Positions 45,182 to 53,386 of a DNA stretch of 64,000 nt are shown here, piece after piece. The translations under genes were made by a program, and so were the position numbers. The stretch lies in NCBI RefSeq assembly GCF_024722015.1, contig NZ_JANQBD010000018.1, positions 62,001-126,000 of the forward strand, read 5' to 3'. Within the stretch, counting starts at the first letter, position 1, and every line of letters starts with the position of its first letter. The notes beneath the pieces are model-generated. The model had not been told where the DNA came from, ran no database searches, and saw only the letters and a list, made by a program, of their open reading frames with translations. This stretch comes from Paenibacillus radicis (ex Xue et al. 2023) (GTDB lineage: Bacteria > Bacillota > Bacilli > Paenibacillales > NBRC-103111).

Positions 45182-46193
45182 ACCCATATTAGCTGTAAAC
45201 AATCTGAACAAAGATTTCCAAGTGAAATCTAAAAACAAATTATTTAGTAAGCCTTCCTCCATTCGAGTGCTGGACAATGTATCTTTTGAGCTGTTAGAGG
45301 GTGAAACCTTGAGCATCGTCGGTGAGTCTGGCTGTGGAAAAACGACTTTAGGCAGATGTATCGTAAGGGGAATGAATGCATCGTCAGGGCAAGTGATCTA
45401 TCATACGGATGGCGGAGAAAAGGTTGATTTTCTAGGGCTTCGCGGTAAAGAATTCAAAACATACAGAAAAGATATTCAGATGATTTTTCAAGATCCTTAT
45501 TCATCTTTAAGTCCTAGAATGAGTGTGTATGATATTATTTCCGAGCCGTTGATTGCCAACTTTAAGCTGACCAAATCGGAAGTTGATGACAAGGTTACCC
45601 AAATCGCACAAAAAACAGGATTAAATGTCAGCTACCTCAAACGATATCCCCACGCCTTTTCCGGTGGGCAACGACAACGTATAGCTATCGCCAGAGCACT
45701 AATTTCCGAGCCCAGATTAATCGTTTGCGATGAAGCTGTTTCAGCTCTGGATGTTTCGATTAAAGCTCAAATTATAAATCTGCTGAAGGACCTGCAGGAG
45801 CAGCTGCAGATCACGTATATTTTCATCTCCCATGATCTATCTATTGTCCAGAACATATCGGATAGGGTAGCTGTTATGCACTTGGGTAAAATTGTGGAAT
45901 TAGCATCTGTTGAATCACTTTTTACTCACCCTAAGCATCCTTATACGGAAGCGCTTTTGTCCGCCGTACCCGAGCCTGACCCGAATTATAAAAAGGATAG
46001 AATTATACTTGAAGGAGAGGTCCCCAATCCGGCGAATCCACCTAGCGGTTGTCATTTTCATCCCAGATGCGCTTACAGGACTGATAAGTGTACCCAGGAG
46101 AAGCCAGAGCTTCGCGCAGTAAGTGAAAACCATTATGTTTCATGCCACTATGCAGACGAATTGAAATTGAGGGGTGTAAAAAATGAATCCTAA
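45174..46193 (+). CDS. ABC transporter ATP-binding protein, OppF-like
   Basis: 339-residue partner ATPase. Walker [17 protein letters not shown], signature FSGGQRQRIAIARAL, and Walker B LIVCDEAVSALD (Ala replaces the usual Pro after DE). C-terminal PSGCHFHPRCAYRTDKC is the typical Cys-rich extension. The frame opens at 45051, but ATG 45174, after GAAGGTGATC and overlapping the OppD end, gives the normal N-terminus. Its own end overlaps the HAD gene start. Confidence 0.94.
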   Translation: MSKPILAVNNLNKDFQVKSKNKLFSKPSSIRVLDNVSFELLEGETLSIVGESGCGKTTLGRCIVRGMNASSGQVIYHTDGGEKVDFLGLRGKEFKTYRKDIQMIFQDPYSSLSPRMSVYDIISEPLIANFKLTKSEVDDKVTQIAQKTGLNVSYLKRYPHAFSGGQRQRIAIARALISEPRLIVCDEAVSALDVSIKAQIINLLKDLQEQLQITYIFISHDLSIVQNISDRVAVMHLGKIVELASVESLFTHPKHPYTEALLSAVPEPDPNYKKDRIILEGEVPNPANPPSGCHFHPRCAYRTDKCTQEKPELRAVSENHYVSCHYADELKLRGVKNES

Positions 46194-46752
46194 TACAGTG
46201 GATGTTACCGAACCTAAGAAGCTAATTATTTTTCTGGACTGTGGGGATACGATTATTGACGAGGGAACGGAGATACGGGATGAGCACGATATCGTCATTC
46301 AAGCCAATGTAATTCCAGGAGCAGATGTGATGGTTAAGACACTGGCTGAGCGTGGTTATACACTTGCTATTGTAGCGGATGGTTATGCGCAATCGTTCAA
46401 AAATATTTTGACGCAAAACGGCTTGTACGATTATTTTACTACGATGGTGTATTCAGAAACCGTTAAGGCTTTTAAGCCAAGTTCCCGTATGTTCAAAGCA
46501 GCGATTGGAGCTTTGGATCTTAGCGAGCAGGACTGCTCCCGAATTATTATGGTGGGCAACAATTTGAGCCGGGATGTTAAGGGAGCCAATCAAATGGGGA
46601 TTAGAAGTGTTTTCCTGAGCTGGACGCCAAGATATCCTAAGCTGCATGCAGATGATAGCGAGATACCGGACTATACGATCAGCGAACCGCTGGAATTGAT
46701 TGATTTAGCGGAAAAGCTTAATCAACAATTGGAGTGCGGAAAGGAAGCTTAA
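46183..46752 (+). CDS. HAD-superfamily hydrolase-like protein with altered motif I
   Basis: 189-residue HAD fold. Motif I reads IIFLDCGDTIID, so the nucleophile Asp is present but the +2 position, an Asp in phosphatases of the family, is Gly. Motif III Lys is in FKPSSRMFK, and motif IV reads MVGNNLSRDVKGA. Loss of the +2 acid suggests a reaction other than simple phosphomonoester hydrolysis or reduced activity. It is embedded in the importer operon, overlapping the OppF-like gene by 11 bases and preceding the LacI gene by six. Substrate unknown. Confidence 0.8.
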   Translation: MNPNTVDVTEPKKLIIFLDCGDTIIDEGTEIRDEHDIVIQANVIPGADVMVKTLAERGYTLAIVADGYAQSFKNILTQNGLYDYFTTMVYSETVKAFKPSSRMFKAAIGALDLSEQDCSRIIMVGNNLSRDVKGANQMGIRSVFLSWTPRYPKLHADDSEIPDYTISEPLELIDLAEKLNQQLECGKEA

Positions 46753-46758
46753 CAAGGG

Positions 46759-47787
46759 ATGGCCAAAATTGATGATGTTGCCAGATTGGCGAAAGTCTCA
46801 AAAGGGACCGTATCCAATGTTTTTAGCCAAAAAAGACGTACGAGCCAAGAAGTAACAGACAGGGTTATGAAGGTTTCCCGTCAATTGAATTACGTGCCTA
46901 ATCATATTGCGCGCAGCTTGGTGACCAAGAAAACAATGGCTATCGGGTTAACGATCCCTCATGGAAACTTCTTCTTTAGCGCGTTTCACAATCAATTTAT
47001 TAACGGAGTTATATTAGAGGCTGCCTACTACGGATACAGGGTTTTACTTGATATGATTCCTGTGCAAAAAGTAAAAACACCATTCCTGTCGAGTTATCCA
47101 ATTGATGGTGCGATTGTCATGAGTCCTGCCATTGATGATGAGCGAATCAACCTTATGCATCAAGGACAAATTCCATTCGTCACAGTCGGTCGGGTAATGA
47201 ATGCCAATATAAATCACACATCGAGTGTGGATAGTGATAATTTGATGATTATTTATTCCATATGCAAATATTTGATAGACAAGGGCCATAGGAACATTAT
47301 GTTTTTAAATGCAAACGAGCTTATGACCGTATCGATTGATAGAAAAGCGGGCTTCATAAAGGCAATGGAGGATTATCATATCGAGCTGGAAGAACACATG
47401 ATTCATCATAAGCCTGCTATACTTTCCAGTGAATATATGGATTACGGATATGAAGAGACGATACGAACACTAGGCAAGTTTGAGAAAAAAGTAACGGCTA
47501 TTATCGCAGATGATGACCGCACTGCATTTAGCGTAATGAATGCTATCAAGGATCTGGAGCTTAGGGTGCCAGAAGATGTGTCTTTATTTGTAATATGCGG
47601 AGATCTATCCATGATGTATCAATCGAACCCTTCTTTAACAAGCATGGATTTGCAGCCCTCGGAGCTGGGGGTTCAAGCTGTCAAAATGTTAATGCACAAA
47701 TTAGATGTGCTGCCAGGATATTTCCCGGAAAATATATGGGTGGAAAGCAAAATAATAGAAAGAGATTCTTGTTCATCCATTTCCTGA
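46759..47787 (+). CDS. LacI-family transcriptional regulator
   Basis: 342-residue regulator. The N-terminal helix-turn-helix and hinge read IDDVARLAKVSKGTVSNVFS and later VPNHIARSLVTKKT, followed by a periplasmic-binding-protein-like effector domain. It lies inside the operon it most likely controls; three palindromic operators with central CCGG sit before the first gene. Effector is probably a sugar taken up by this transporter or an intermediate. The stop codon touches the covarying hairpin repeat at 47784. Confidence 0.93.
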   Translation: MAKIDDVARLAKVSKGTVSNVFSQKRRTSQEVTDRVMKVSRQLNYVPNHIARSLVTKKTMAIGLTIPHGNFFFSAFHNQFINGVILEAAYYGYRVLLDMIPVQKVKTPFLSSYPIDGAIVMSPAIDDERINLMHQGQIPFVTVGRVMNANINHTSSVDSDNLMIIYSICKYLIDKGHRNIMFLNANELMTVSIDRKAGFIKAMEDYHIELEEHMIHHKPAILSSEYMDYGYEETIRTLGKFEKKVTAIIADDDRTAFSVMNAIKDLELRVPEDVSLFVICGDLSMMYQSNPSLTSMDLQPSELGVQAVKMLMHKLDVLPGYFPENIWVESKIIERDSCSSIS

Positions 47788-47826
47788 GCAAATGCTTACG
47801 AAGAAAGTTTCGCTATAGCGAAACTC
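47784..47826 (+). repeat. Single copy of the covarying hairpin repeat
   Basis: Shares AGCAAATGCTTACGAAGAAA with the tandem repeat at 8008-8094. The following hairpin is AGTTTCGC-TATA-GCGAAACT here and AGTTTTGC-ATTC-GCAAAACT there: the loop differs and one stem position changes on both sides (T-A to C-G). Like the other copy it lies just ahead of a ribosome site (TAAGGAGG). Confidence 0.8.
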
Positions 47827-47843
47827 ACTTTAAGGAGGATAAA

Positions 47844-48905
47844 ATGAGTAGAAAAATATGGAACGTTGGCATTATTGGGCTTGGGGGAATCGGCGATTAT
47901 CATATGAACAATCTGTCGAAGCTCGCAAATACAAGGGTTGCCGCCATTTGTGATGTGAATACGCAAGCAGTTGAACAAGTGGGTGACCGTTTAAGCTTGG
48001 CTTCCGACAAAAGGTACAGCGATTTCAAGGAGCTTATCGCTGATCCTGACATCGATTTTGTAATATCAGGTGTTTCCAATAAATATCATGCTGACATATT
48101 AAAATGCGCTATTGAATTCAGTAAACCAATCGTTTCGGAAAAGCCCTTCACACGAACGATGGAGGAGGCGGATGAGTTGTTAGCCTTATATGAGAAAAAT
48201 CCGATTTCTTGTATGATTGGTTTTTCATATCGCTACAGACCCTGCTTTCAATATGTTAAAGAGCTTGTGGAGCAAGGGGCGCTAGGTCAAATACGGCATA
48301 TTGCAGCCCACTATTTACAAGAGGAAAATGCCCCCATGTTTAACCATGAATATACTTGGAGATTTAGCAAAGAAGTCGCGGGTACAGGTATTTTAGCTGA
48401 TATTGGATCTCATATGGTGGATGCGGCCCGTTTTTTTGTAGGAGAGTTTACCAGGGTGAGTGGCATGATGAGTACCTTTATCGATCATCGTGTGGATCCA
48501 AGAACTAATCAGCTCGTTAAAGTAGATGTTGATGATTTTGCTGGATTCCAATGTGTGCTTGCTGGAGGTGTAATGGGCACATTTTATACGCATAAGAATG
48601 CAATTGGAACGGATAATCAGTTTAATATAACTTTGTTTGGTGATTTGGGAACCGTTAGAATTTCCGTTGAAAAACCGAATGAAGTTCATTTGAGTGTTAG
48701 AAATGGAGAAAACTTGGAGCGGATTGATAAAATCGTTCACCTGGATGCGGGGAATATGAAACTGATGCTTCAGGACTTTGTGGACACTTTAGAAAATCAA
48801 TCCAATTCCCCTCTGTTCCCAACATTTATGGATGGTTACCGCAATCAACAAGTGATGCAAATGATTATTGATTCATCGAGTGATGGCGTTGCGAGAAGCA
48901 ATTGA
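47844..48905 (+). CDS. Gfo/Idh/MocA-family oxidoreductase (possible 3-keto-sugar dehydrogenase)
   Basis: 353-residue NAD(P)-dependent dehydrogenase. Rossmann motif GIIGLGGIGDYHMNNL, the family's EKP (SEKPFTRTMEEAD) and catalytic-site segment ILADIGSHMVDAARFF. The frame extends back to 47595 across the LacI gene; ATG 47844 with AAGGAGG ten bases upstream is the true start. It is paired with the ThuA-like gene, as ThuB is with ThuA in trehalose utilisation, where ThuB oxidises the sugar at C3. A 3-keto-sugar reaction is therefore plausible, not proven. Confidence 0.88.
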   Translation: MSRKIWNVGIIGLGGIGDYHMNNLSKLANTRVAAICDVNTQAVEQVGDRLSLASDKRYSDFKELIADPDIDFVISGVSNKYHADILKCAIEFSKPIVSEKPFTRTMEEADELLALYEKNPISCMIGFSYRYRPCFQYVKELVEQGALGQIRHIAAHYLQEENAPMFNHEYTWRFSKEVAGTGILADIGSHMVDAARFFVGEFTRVSGMMSTFIDHRVDPRTNQLVKVDVDDFAGFQCVLAGGVMGTFYTHKNAIGTDNQFNITLFGDLGTVRISVEKPNEVHLSVRNGENLERIDKIVHLDAGNMKLMLQDFVDTLENQSNSPLFPTFMDGYRNQQVMQMIIDSSSDGVARSN

Positions 48906-48946
48906 CGGAATGGTATCCATTATTAACTTAAAAAGGAGCTGAATGC

Positions 48947-49666
48947 ATGATTAAAGTAACGATTTGGAATGAATTTCTGCAAGAGCAGAGGAAACCGGAG
49001 GTAGCCGAAATATATCCAAAAGGAATACATGGAGCTATTGCCGACGGGATTGAGCAGAATGGGCTTGTGCTTAGAACGGCCACATTTAACGAACCTGAGC
49101 ATGGATTGACTGAAGAAGTGCTGAATGATACGGATGTACTCATTTATTGGGGGCATGTTGATCATAAGGGGTTTCAAGATAACATTGTCGATCGTATTTG
49201 CAAAAGAGTTCATGAAGGAATGGGCTTAATCGTGCTGCACTCAGGGCATCATTCGAAATTATTCCGCAAGCTGATGGGTACATCCTGCGACCTTCTATGG
49301 AGAGAGGCGGATGAGAAGGAGCGGCTTTGGGTAGTTGATCCCTCTCACCCGATTGTTGAGGGAATCGGCCCCTTTATAGATTTGCCGGAGGAGGAAATGT
49401 ATGGGGAGCATTTTGACATCCCTGTGCCTGATGAATTGATTTTCGTTAGCTGGTTTGAGGGAGGGGAAATATTCCGCAGTGGCTGCACTTATCGTCGCGG
49501 TCAAGGCAAAATCTTTTATTTCCGGCCGGGTCATGAGACTTATCCTACTTATCACAACAAAGATATCCATCGTGTCATCTCCAATGCTGTGAAATGGACA
49601 GCCCCGGTAAAAAGAGAAAAAACTTTTTATGGACATCATGAGCCCCTTGAAGTAATTAGGAAATAA
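48947..49666 (+). CDS. ThuA-like protein
   Basis: 239-residue ThuA/trehalose-utilisation-domain protein (class I glutamine-amidotransferase-like fold). Recognisable segments are LIYWGHVDHKGFQDNIVD, GLIVLHSGHHSKLFRKLMG and KIFYFRPGHETYPTYHN. ThuA proteins are linked to 3-keto-disaccharide metabolism together with ThuB dehydrogenases, and here a Gfo/Idh/MocA dehydrogenase is immediately upstream. Ribosome site AAAAAGGAG. Last gene of the operon, followed by a terminator. Confidence 0.87.
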   Translation: MIKVTIWNEFLQEQRKPEVAEIYPKGIHGAIADGIEQNGLVLRTATFNEPEHGLTEEVLNDTDVLIYWGHVDHKGFQDNIVDRICKRVHEGMGLIVLHSGHHSKLFRKLMGTSCDLLWREADEKERLWVVDPSHPIVEGIGPFIDLPEEEMYGEHFDIPVPDELIFVSWFEGGEIFRSGCTYRRGQGKIFYFRPGHETYPTYHNKDIHRVISNAVKWTAPVKREKTFYGHHEPLEVIRK

Positions 49667-49694
49667 ACGATCAATATTGATAGAACCCAAACCA

Positions 49695-49726
49695 ACGGAG
49701 TTACGCGTTTTCGCGTCTCCGTTTTT
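49695..49726 (+). terminator. Terminator ending the LacI-controlled operon
   Basis: ACGGAGTTACGCG and CGCGTCTCCGT pair with a short mismatch around a TTTT loop, followed by TTTTTCC. It is 29 bases after the ThuA-like stop. Confidence 0.85.
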
Positions 49727-49805
49727 CCTTTTGTCTGTTACGTGATCCAAATGAGAACAAATGTTTGGTTCTATGCAAATTTAGTACTTATGGAAAATGG
49801 GGCGT

Positions 49806-49840
49806 GTTGGTACACTGATTTTAAAAAAGGGGGTACCAAC
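49806..49840 (+). promoter_or_regulatory. Hairpin enclosing the ribosome site of the DUF2238 gene
   Basis: GTTGGTAC (49806-49813) and GTACCAAC (49833-49840) pair perfectly. The loop contains the AAAAAAGGGG part of the ribosome site, and the stem ends one base before the ATG. Such a stem could control translation or mark a protein-binding dyad. Confidence 0.5.
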
Positions 49841-49841
49841 A

Positions 49842-50486
49842 ATGATAGATGGTCTATATGATTTCACACGCCCGTTTAGAAGCAACCGTATGCTGCAAGC
49901 TTTGTTAGCGGTTTACTTACTATTCTGGGTATTAATGGCGATAGAGCCATACAACCGGTTTAATTGGTTTTTGGAAAATTTATTGATTTTTGCAACGATT
50001 ACAGGATTGGTAGGGACCTATCGGCGGTTTGCTTTTACGAATATGTCCTATCTTCTTATTGTCGTATTCCTTGTATTGCATACTTTTGGCGCTAACTATT
50101 CGTATCACACTACACCATTGGACTCGTGGATTCGGGAGCTGTTTCATACGGAACGGGATGGATACGATAGAGTTGTTCATTTTTCATACGGCTTGCTCCT
50201 AGCTTATCCTATCAGGGAGTTCATTGTGAGATCGATGGGACCAAAAGGATTATGGGATTATGCCCTGCCTGTTGTGCTGGTGCTTGCGAGCGGAGCTTTT
50301 TATGAGCTGTTTGAAATGTGGGTTGCTCTACTGGTTGCGCCCGAGATCGGCACGTTATTTCTTGGAACGCAGGGAGACCCCTGGGACACTCAGCATGACA
50401 TGGAATTAGCGATGTATGGGGCGATCCTTACTATGGTGGTTACTGCCGCTGCGGCTAAGGTTGAACGAAGCCATAGGCCCAGGTAG
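49842..50486 (+). CDS. DUF2238 membrane protein (YjdF-like)
   Basis: 214-residue integral membrane protein with about six hydrophobic segments. The conserved cluster DRVVHFSYGLLLAYPIRE and GDPWDTQHDMELAMYGA are hallmarks of the DUF2238/YjdF family, whose function is unknown. The frame opens at 49797; ATG 49842 follows AAAAAAGGGGG and is chosen. A terminator separates it from the ThuA operon upstream, so it probably has its own promoter. Confidence 0.87.
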   Translation: MIDGLYDFTRPFRSNRMLQALLAVYLLFWVLMAIEPYNRFNWFLENLLIFATITGLVGTYRRFAFTNMSYLLIVVFLVLHTFGANYSYHTTPLDSWIRELFHTERDGYDRVVHFSYGLLLAYPIREFIVRSMGPKGLWDYALPVVLVLASGAFYELFEMWVALLVAPEIGTLFLGTQGDPWDTQHDMELAMYGAILTMVVTAAAAKVERSHRPR

Positions 50487-50606
50487 AAGTGAGAATAAGG
50501 AACAGGATGTGTATCCAACCCTTAAGGATTATGATAATCTGATTAAGATGATAGCGCTTTCTATGAGTGATTAAGCAGTCTATTCCATTAGAGTGGAGAT
50601 GTTAAG

Positions 50607-51614
50607 ATGAAAGGTAATGTTCGTGTTGCGGTGATTGGTTTAGGGAGGTTAGGCTATTGGCATGCAGAAAACGTGGCAGGACGGATCAACAGCGCGGAGC
50701 TTGTATGTGTTGTGGATGCTAATCTGCAGCGAGCTGAGCAAGTAGCTCTGGAGTTGGGTGTTGGGAGGTGGTCAGATAATCCGAATGAGGTGTTAGAAAG
50801 CACGGATATTGATGCTGTAGTAATTGCTACCCCGACAGGCACACATGCAGAGTTGATCAAAAAGGCAGCCCAATGCGGAAAATCGATTTTTGTAGAAAAG
50901 CCGGTGACCCTGCATTTGGAAGAAGCCGATGATGTGATTCTCACCGTTGCGAAGTACAATGTTAAATGCCAGGTCGGGTTTATGCGCCGCTTCGACCCGG
51001 CTTATGCCGCAGCCAAGAAACGAATTGCTGCAGGGGATATCGGTAAGCCGATATATTTTAAAGCGTTATCACGCGACCCGTCATCTCCTCCAGCCGAGTT
51101 TATCCGCAGCAGCGGCGGGATTTTTCTCGATATGGCTATTCACGATTATGACCTTGCCAGGTTCCTGATGAACTCCGAGGTGGACTCTGTAACCGCACAT
51201 GGCGCTGTTCTGGTGCATTCCTTCATGGAGGAGCTGCATGATTCGGATCAGTCGCTTACCTATTTGCGGTTTGCTTCGGGCGCGGCGGGGGATGTGGAGG
51301 CGAGCCGCAACGCCTTATACGGGTATGATATTCGCAGTGAGGTTGTGGGAACGGAAGGGACTATACAGATTGGTTCGCTTCAGCATCATGATTTACGTAT
51401 ATTGACACTAAAAGGCAGTACCCACGATATTGTCCCTTCTTTTCCTGAGCGCTTCAAGGATGCTTATCAGCTAGAAATGAAGCATTTTATCGATTGCATA
51501 CTACAGGGTGAATCGCCGTCTGTTACGGCAGAAGATGGCAAAGCGGCACAGCAGATCGCTGAAGCGGCCACACAATCATTCAAAACCGGGGTTGAAGTCA
51601 AACTCAAAGATTAA
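50607..51614 (+). CDS. Gfo/Idh/MocA oxidoreductase, inositol 2-dehydrogenase-like
   Basis: 335-residue NAD-dependent dehydrogenase. Rossmann motif AVIGLGRLGYWHAENV, FVEKPVTLHLEEAD, the region QVGFMRRFDPAYAAAK and the catalytic segment GIFLDMAIHDYDLARF (Asp and His) are as in IolG-type enzymes that oxidise myo-inositol at C2. No other iol genes are near, so the substrate could be another polyol. Ribosome site GTGGAGATG. Convergent with the MmcQ-like gene, ends 13 bases away. Confidence 0.87.
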   Translation: MKGNVRVAVIGLGRLGYWHAENVAGRINSAELVCVVDANLQRAEQVALELGVGRWSDNPNEVLESTDIDAVVIATPTGTHAELIKKAAQCGKSIFVEKPVTLHLEEADDVILTVAKYNVKCQVGFMRRFDPAYAAAKKRIAAGDIGKPIYFKALSRDPSSPPAEFIRSSGGIFLDMAIHDYDLARFLMNSEVDSVTAHGAVLVHSFMEELHDSDQSLTYLRFASGAAGDVEASRNALYGYDIRSEVVGTEGTIQIGSLQHHDLRILTLKGSTHDIVPSFPERFKDAYQLEMKHFIDCILQGESPSVTAEDGKAAQQIAEAATQSFKTGVEVKLKD

Positions 51615-51627
51615 AGATAAGTTTAGT

Positions 51628-51987
51628 CTACAATTGCTGAAGAATGGCTTCCTTCTCTGACTTTTTTAATCCTTTAAAAACCAGTTCGTAGGAATGATCA
51701 ATCATTTTTAATAATTCTGCCTCTGAAACAGAACCATCCAAAATAATTGTATTCCAATGACTTTTGTTTAAGTGATAGCCGGGAGTAATAGACGGGTACT
51801 GCTGTCTTAAGCTTTCGGCTATAAAAGGATCACATTTCAAGCTGATATTTTGTTGATTATTTCGTACAGTAAGCAGCGCATATATTTTTGAAGCCACTTT
51901 GATTACTAAAACATCAGCACCGAAAGGGTATTCTTCAAATGATCCTTTTTTTGACAAACTGTAACGGGTTAACGTTTTGATGTCCAT
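51628..51987 (-). CDS. MmcQ/YjbR-family protein
   Basis: 119-residue protein with the family's features: F-E-E-YPFG near residue 18-23 (GSFEEYPFGADVLVIKV), ISLKCDPFIAESLRQQYP, and PGYHLNKSHWNTIILDGSV. The fold resembles a double-wing DNA-binding domain, but the molecular role is not established. The ATG on the minus strand has GGAGG nine bases upstream. A single gene. Confidence 0.87.
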   Translation of the reverse strand: MDIKTLTRYSLSKKGSFEEYPFGADVLVIKVASKIYALLTVRNNQQNISLKCDPFIAESLRQQYPSITPGYHLNKSHWNTIILDGSVSEAELLKMIDHSYELVFKGLKKSEKEAILQQL

Positions 51988-52074
51988 GACTAAGTGCCTC
52001 CAGAAAAGATTTTTAATACCATTTTACAACTTAGACAGCCTGTAAGCAGCATTTATTTGGATAAGCTGGCTTGA

Positions 52075-52200
52075 CTAGGCAAGACGATCCTTCAGCCGCT
52101 GAAGCTGTTCCTCATCCATGCCAACCCCATTGTCACTCACTCTAATATGTACAATGGCAATTGGGGCGGGATGATCGGAGCGGCATTGCAGCTCTGGGAA
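52075..52200 (-). pseudogene. Remnant of a histidine-kinase ATPase domain
   Basis: Minus-strand translation of this interval gives IVHIRVSDNGVGMDEEQLQ followed by RLKDRLA and a stop. That is the G1 box (DNGxGM) and following helix of a YesM-type histidine-kinase ATPase domain. No kinase sequence precedes it; the frame is only about 50 codons long. It is therefore a decayed fragment of a kinase gene, most of which is lost. The 316-base gap at 51988-52303 holds only this remnant and the terminator at 52216-52260. Confidence 0.7.
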
Positions 52201-52215
52201 TATCGAGCTTCCAAA

Positions 52216-52260
52216 TAATAAAGACACCGTTACAGAATTTTCTGTTTACAGTGTCTTTTC
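52216..52260 (-). terminator. Terminator downstream of the 288-aa unknown gene
   Basis: AAGACAC (52221-52227) and GTGTCTT (52251-52257) enclose a second helix ACAGAA/TTCTGT. T-rich sequence follows in both directions. Confidence 0.7.
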
Positions 52261-52303
52261 TTGTGTCTTGACTCTGAGAGATATTTCATAGTGGACAAGG
52301 GGC

Positions 52304-53170
52304 TCATAATATTCGTTTTCTGTTTTTGGTCAATGTTTTTAATGTTCCCATACGATTTTTTTTAGCTAGTATCGCCAACGCTCCCGTTATTTTTACGCTG
52401 TTTGATCTCTTTGAAATTTTTTGTGCGATACTTTTTCCCACTTTCTTCATTTTCATGGGAGCTCCCGATGCTTTTACTGGTTTTTCCATCGTTGCCGGTT
52501 TTATCGCTTTTATGGGTTTAATTCTAGTGGATTTTCTCTGTTTGGAAGCTATAGCTGAAGTGTTCAAGACCGATAATGTTTTGGAGGTTTGGTCGTATTC
52601 CAGCGTGAGAAATTTCCCGGGGACAAGTCCGAATTTACGCAGCGTACTTGGGGCTAAACGCAGGTCGCTATCCAACTCATTGGATGGAACGAGAACCTTC
52701 ATTTTTTGGCTGACCGAATTTAACCGAAGTGTTATGGAGGTGCCGGGTTTATGCGGAATGCCCAACAAGCTCAAGAGAGAAAACCCGATGATGATAGCTC
52801 CAGTACGGGTTTTGCGAGGATCAGGCAGGAGAAGCCCGTTGGCTCGACTTTTCGTCAAGCGCTGAATCTGGAGATTCCTTGACTCCGGATCATAATTTAG
52901 CAATACTCGGCTGCCGTCTTGAAGCCCGAAAGTTTTCGCAGTATTAGTATCCATTTCTATATAGTTAAAAGCACATTCAGCGCCTATTTCATGATTTACT
53001 ACGATACTCTTCTCTATATCCCCTCTTTTAAGCGTTACCTTAGCTCCATCTCTAATAAGATGAAGGTCGTTTGGCAGTCCGCCTCCACAATTGGCTATCA
53101 GCATTAATGAATTTTCGCTCTGATCTTTCGAGACATATACGTCCACGACGCCTTGTGCCACGACTTTCAC
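52304..53170 (-). CDS. Unknown protein with two internal repeats and a basic tail
   Basis: 288 residues. Two similar segments are visible: AKTFGLQDGSRVLLNYDPES (about 80-100) and LRKFGLVPGKFLTLEYDQTS (about 180-200), each followed by a hydrophobic strand. This suggests a duplicated small beta-barrel unit. The last 90 residues are rich in Lys/Arg (for example KMKKVGKSIAQKISKRSN). The GTG start on the minus strand follows AAGGATAGGAA. No signal peptide. I do not recognise the family; a nucleic-acid-binding or spore-associated protein is possible. Transcribed divergently from the HD-domain gene. Confidence 0.78.
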   Translation of the reverse strand: MKVVAQGVVDVYVSKDQSENSLMLIANCGGGLPNDLHLIRDGAKVTLKRGDIEKSIVVNHEIGAECAFNYIEMDTNTAKTFGLQDGSRVLLNYDPESRNLQIQRLTKSRANGLLLPDPRKTRTGAIIIGFSLLSLLGIPHKPGTSITLRLNSVSQKMKVLVPSNELDSDLRLAPSTLRKFGLVPGKFLTLEYDQTSKTLSVLNTSAIASKQRKSTRIKPIKAIKPATMEKPVKASGAPMKMKKVGKSIAQKISKRSNSVKITGALAILAKKNRMGTLKTLTKNRKRIL

Positions 53171-53386
53171 TTCCTATCCTTGTAATTTTCCCGTGAAGAT
53201 ATGCATGGCTTATGATATGTAGAGGGATGACGCATTGCTTGTATGACTGTACCCTAACCGGAATAAAATGAAGTAACTTCGCTTGAAGAAGCTCAGTTCC
53301 GATTGTGGTGAACGTGGGTTCAACGTATACTATTAAATACATCATTTAAATAGAAAGCTGCTGCAGCTGAAGAATGGAGTGTGAAC

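Noticed and set aside
52326-52865. 179-codon plus-strand frame opposite the 288-aa unknown gene.
   Set aside because: Considered because the minus-strand gene is of unknown function, but it lacks a ribosome site, whereas the minus-strand frame has one, an internal duplication and a matching terminator.
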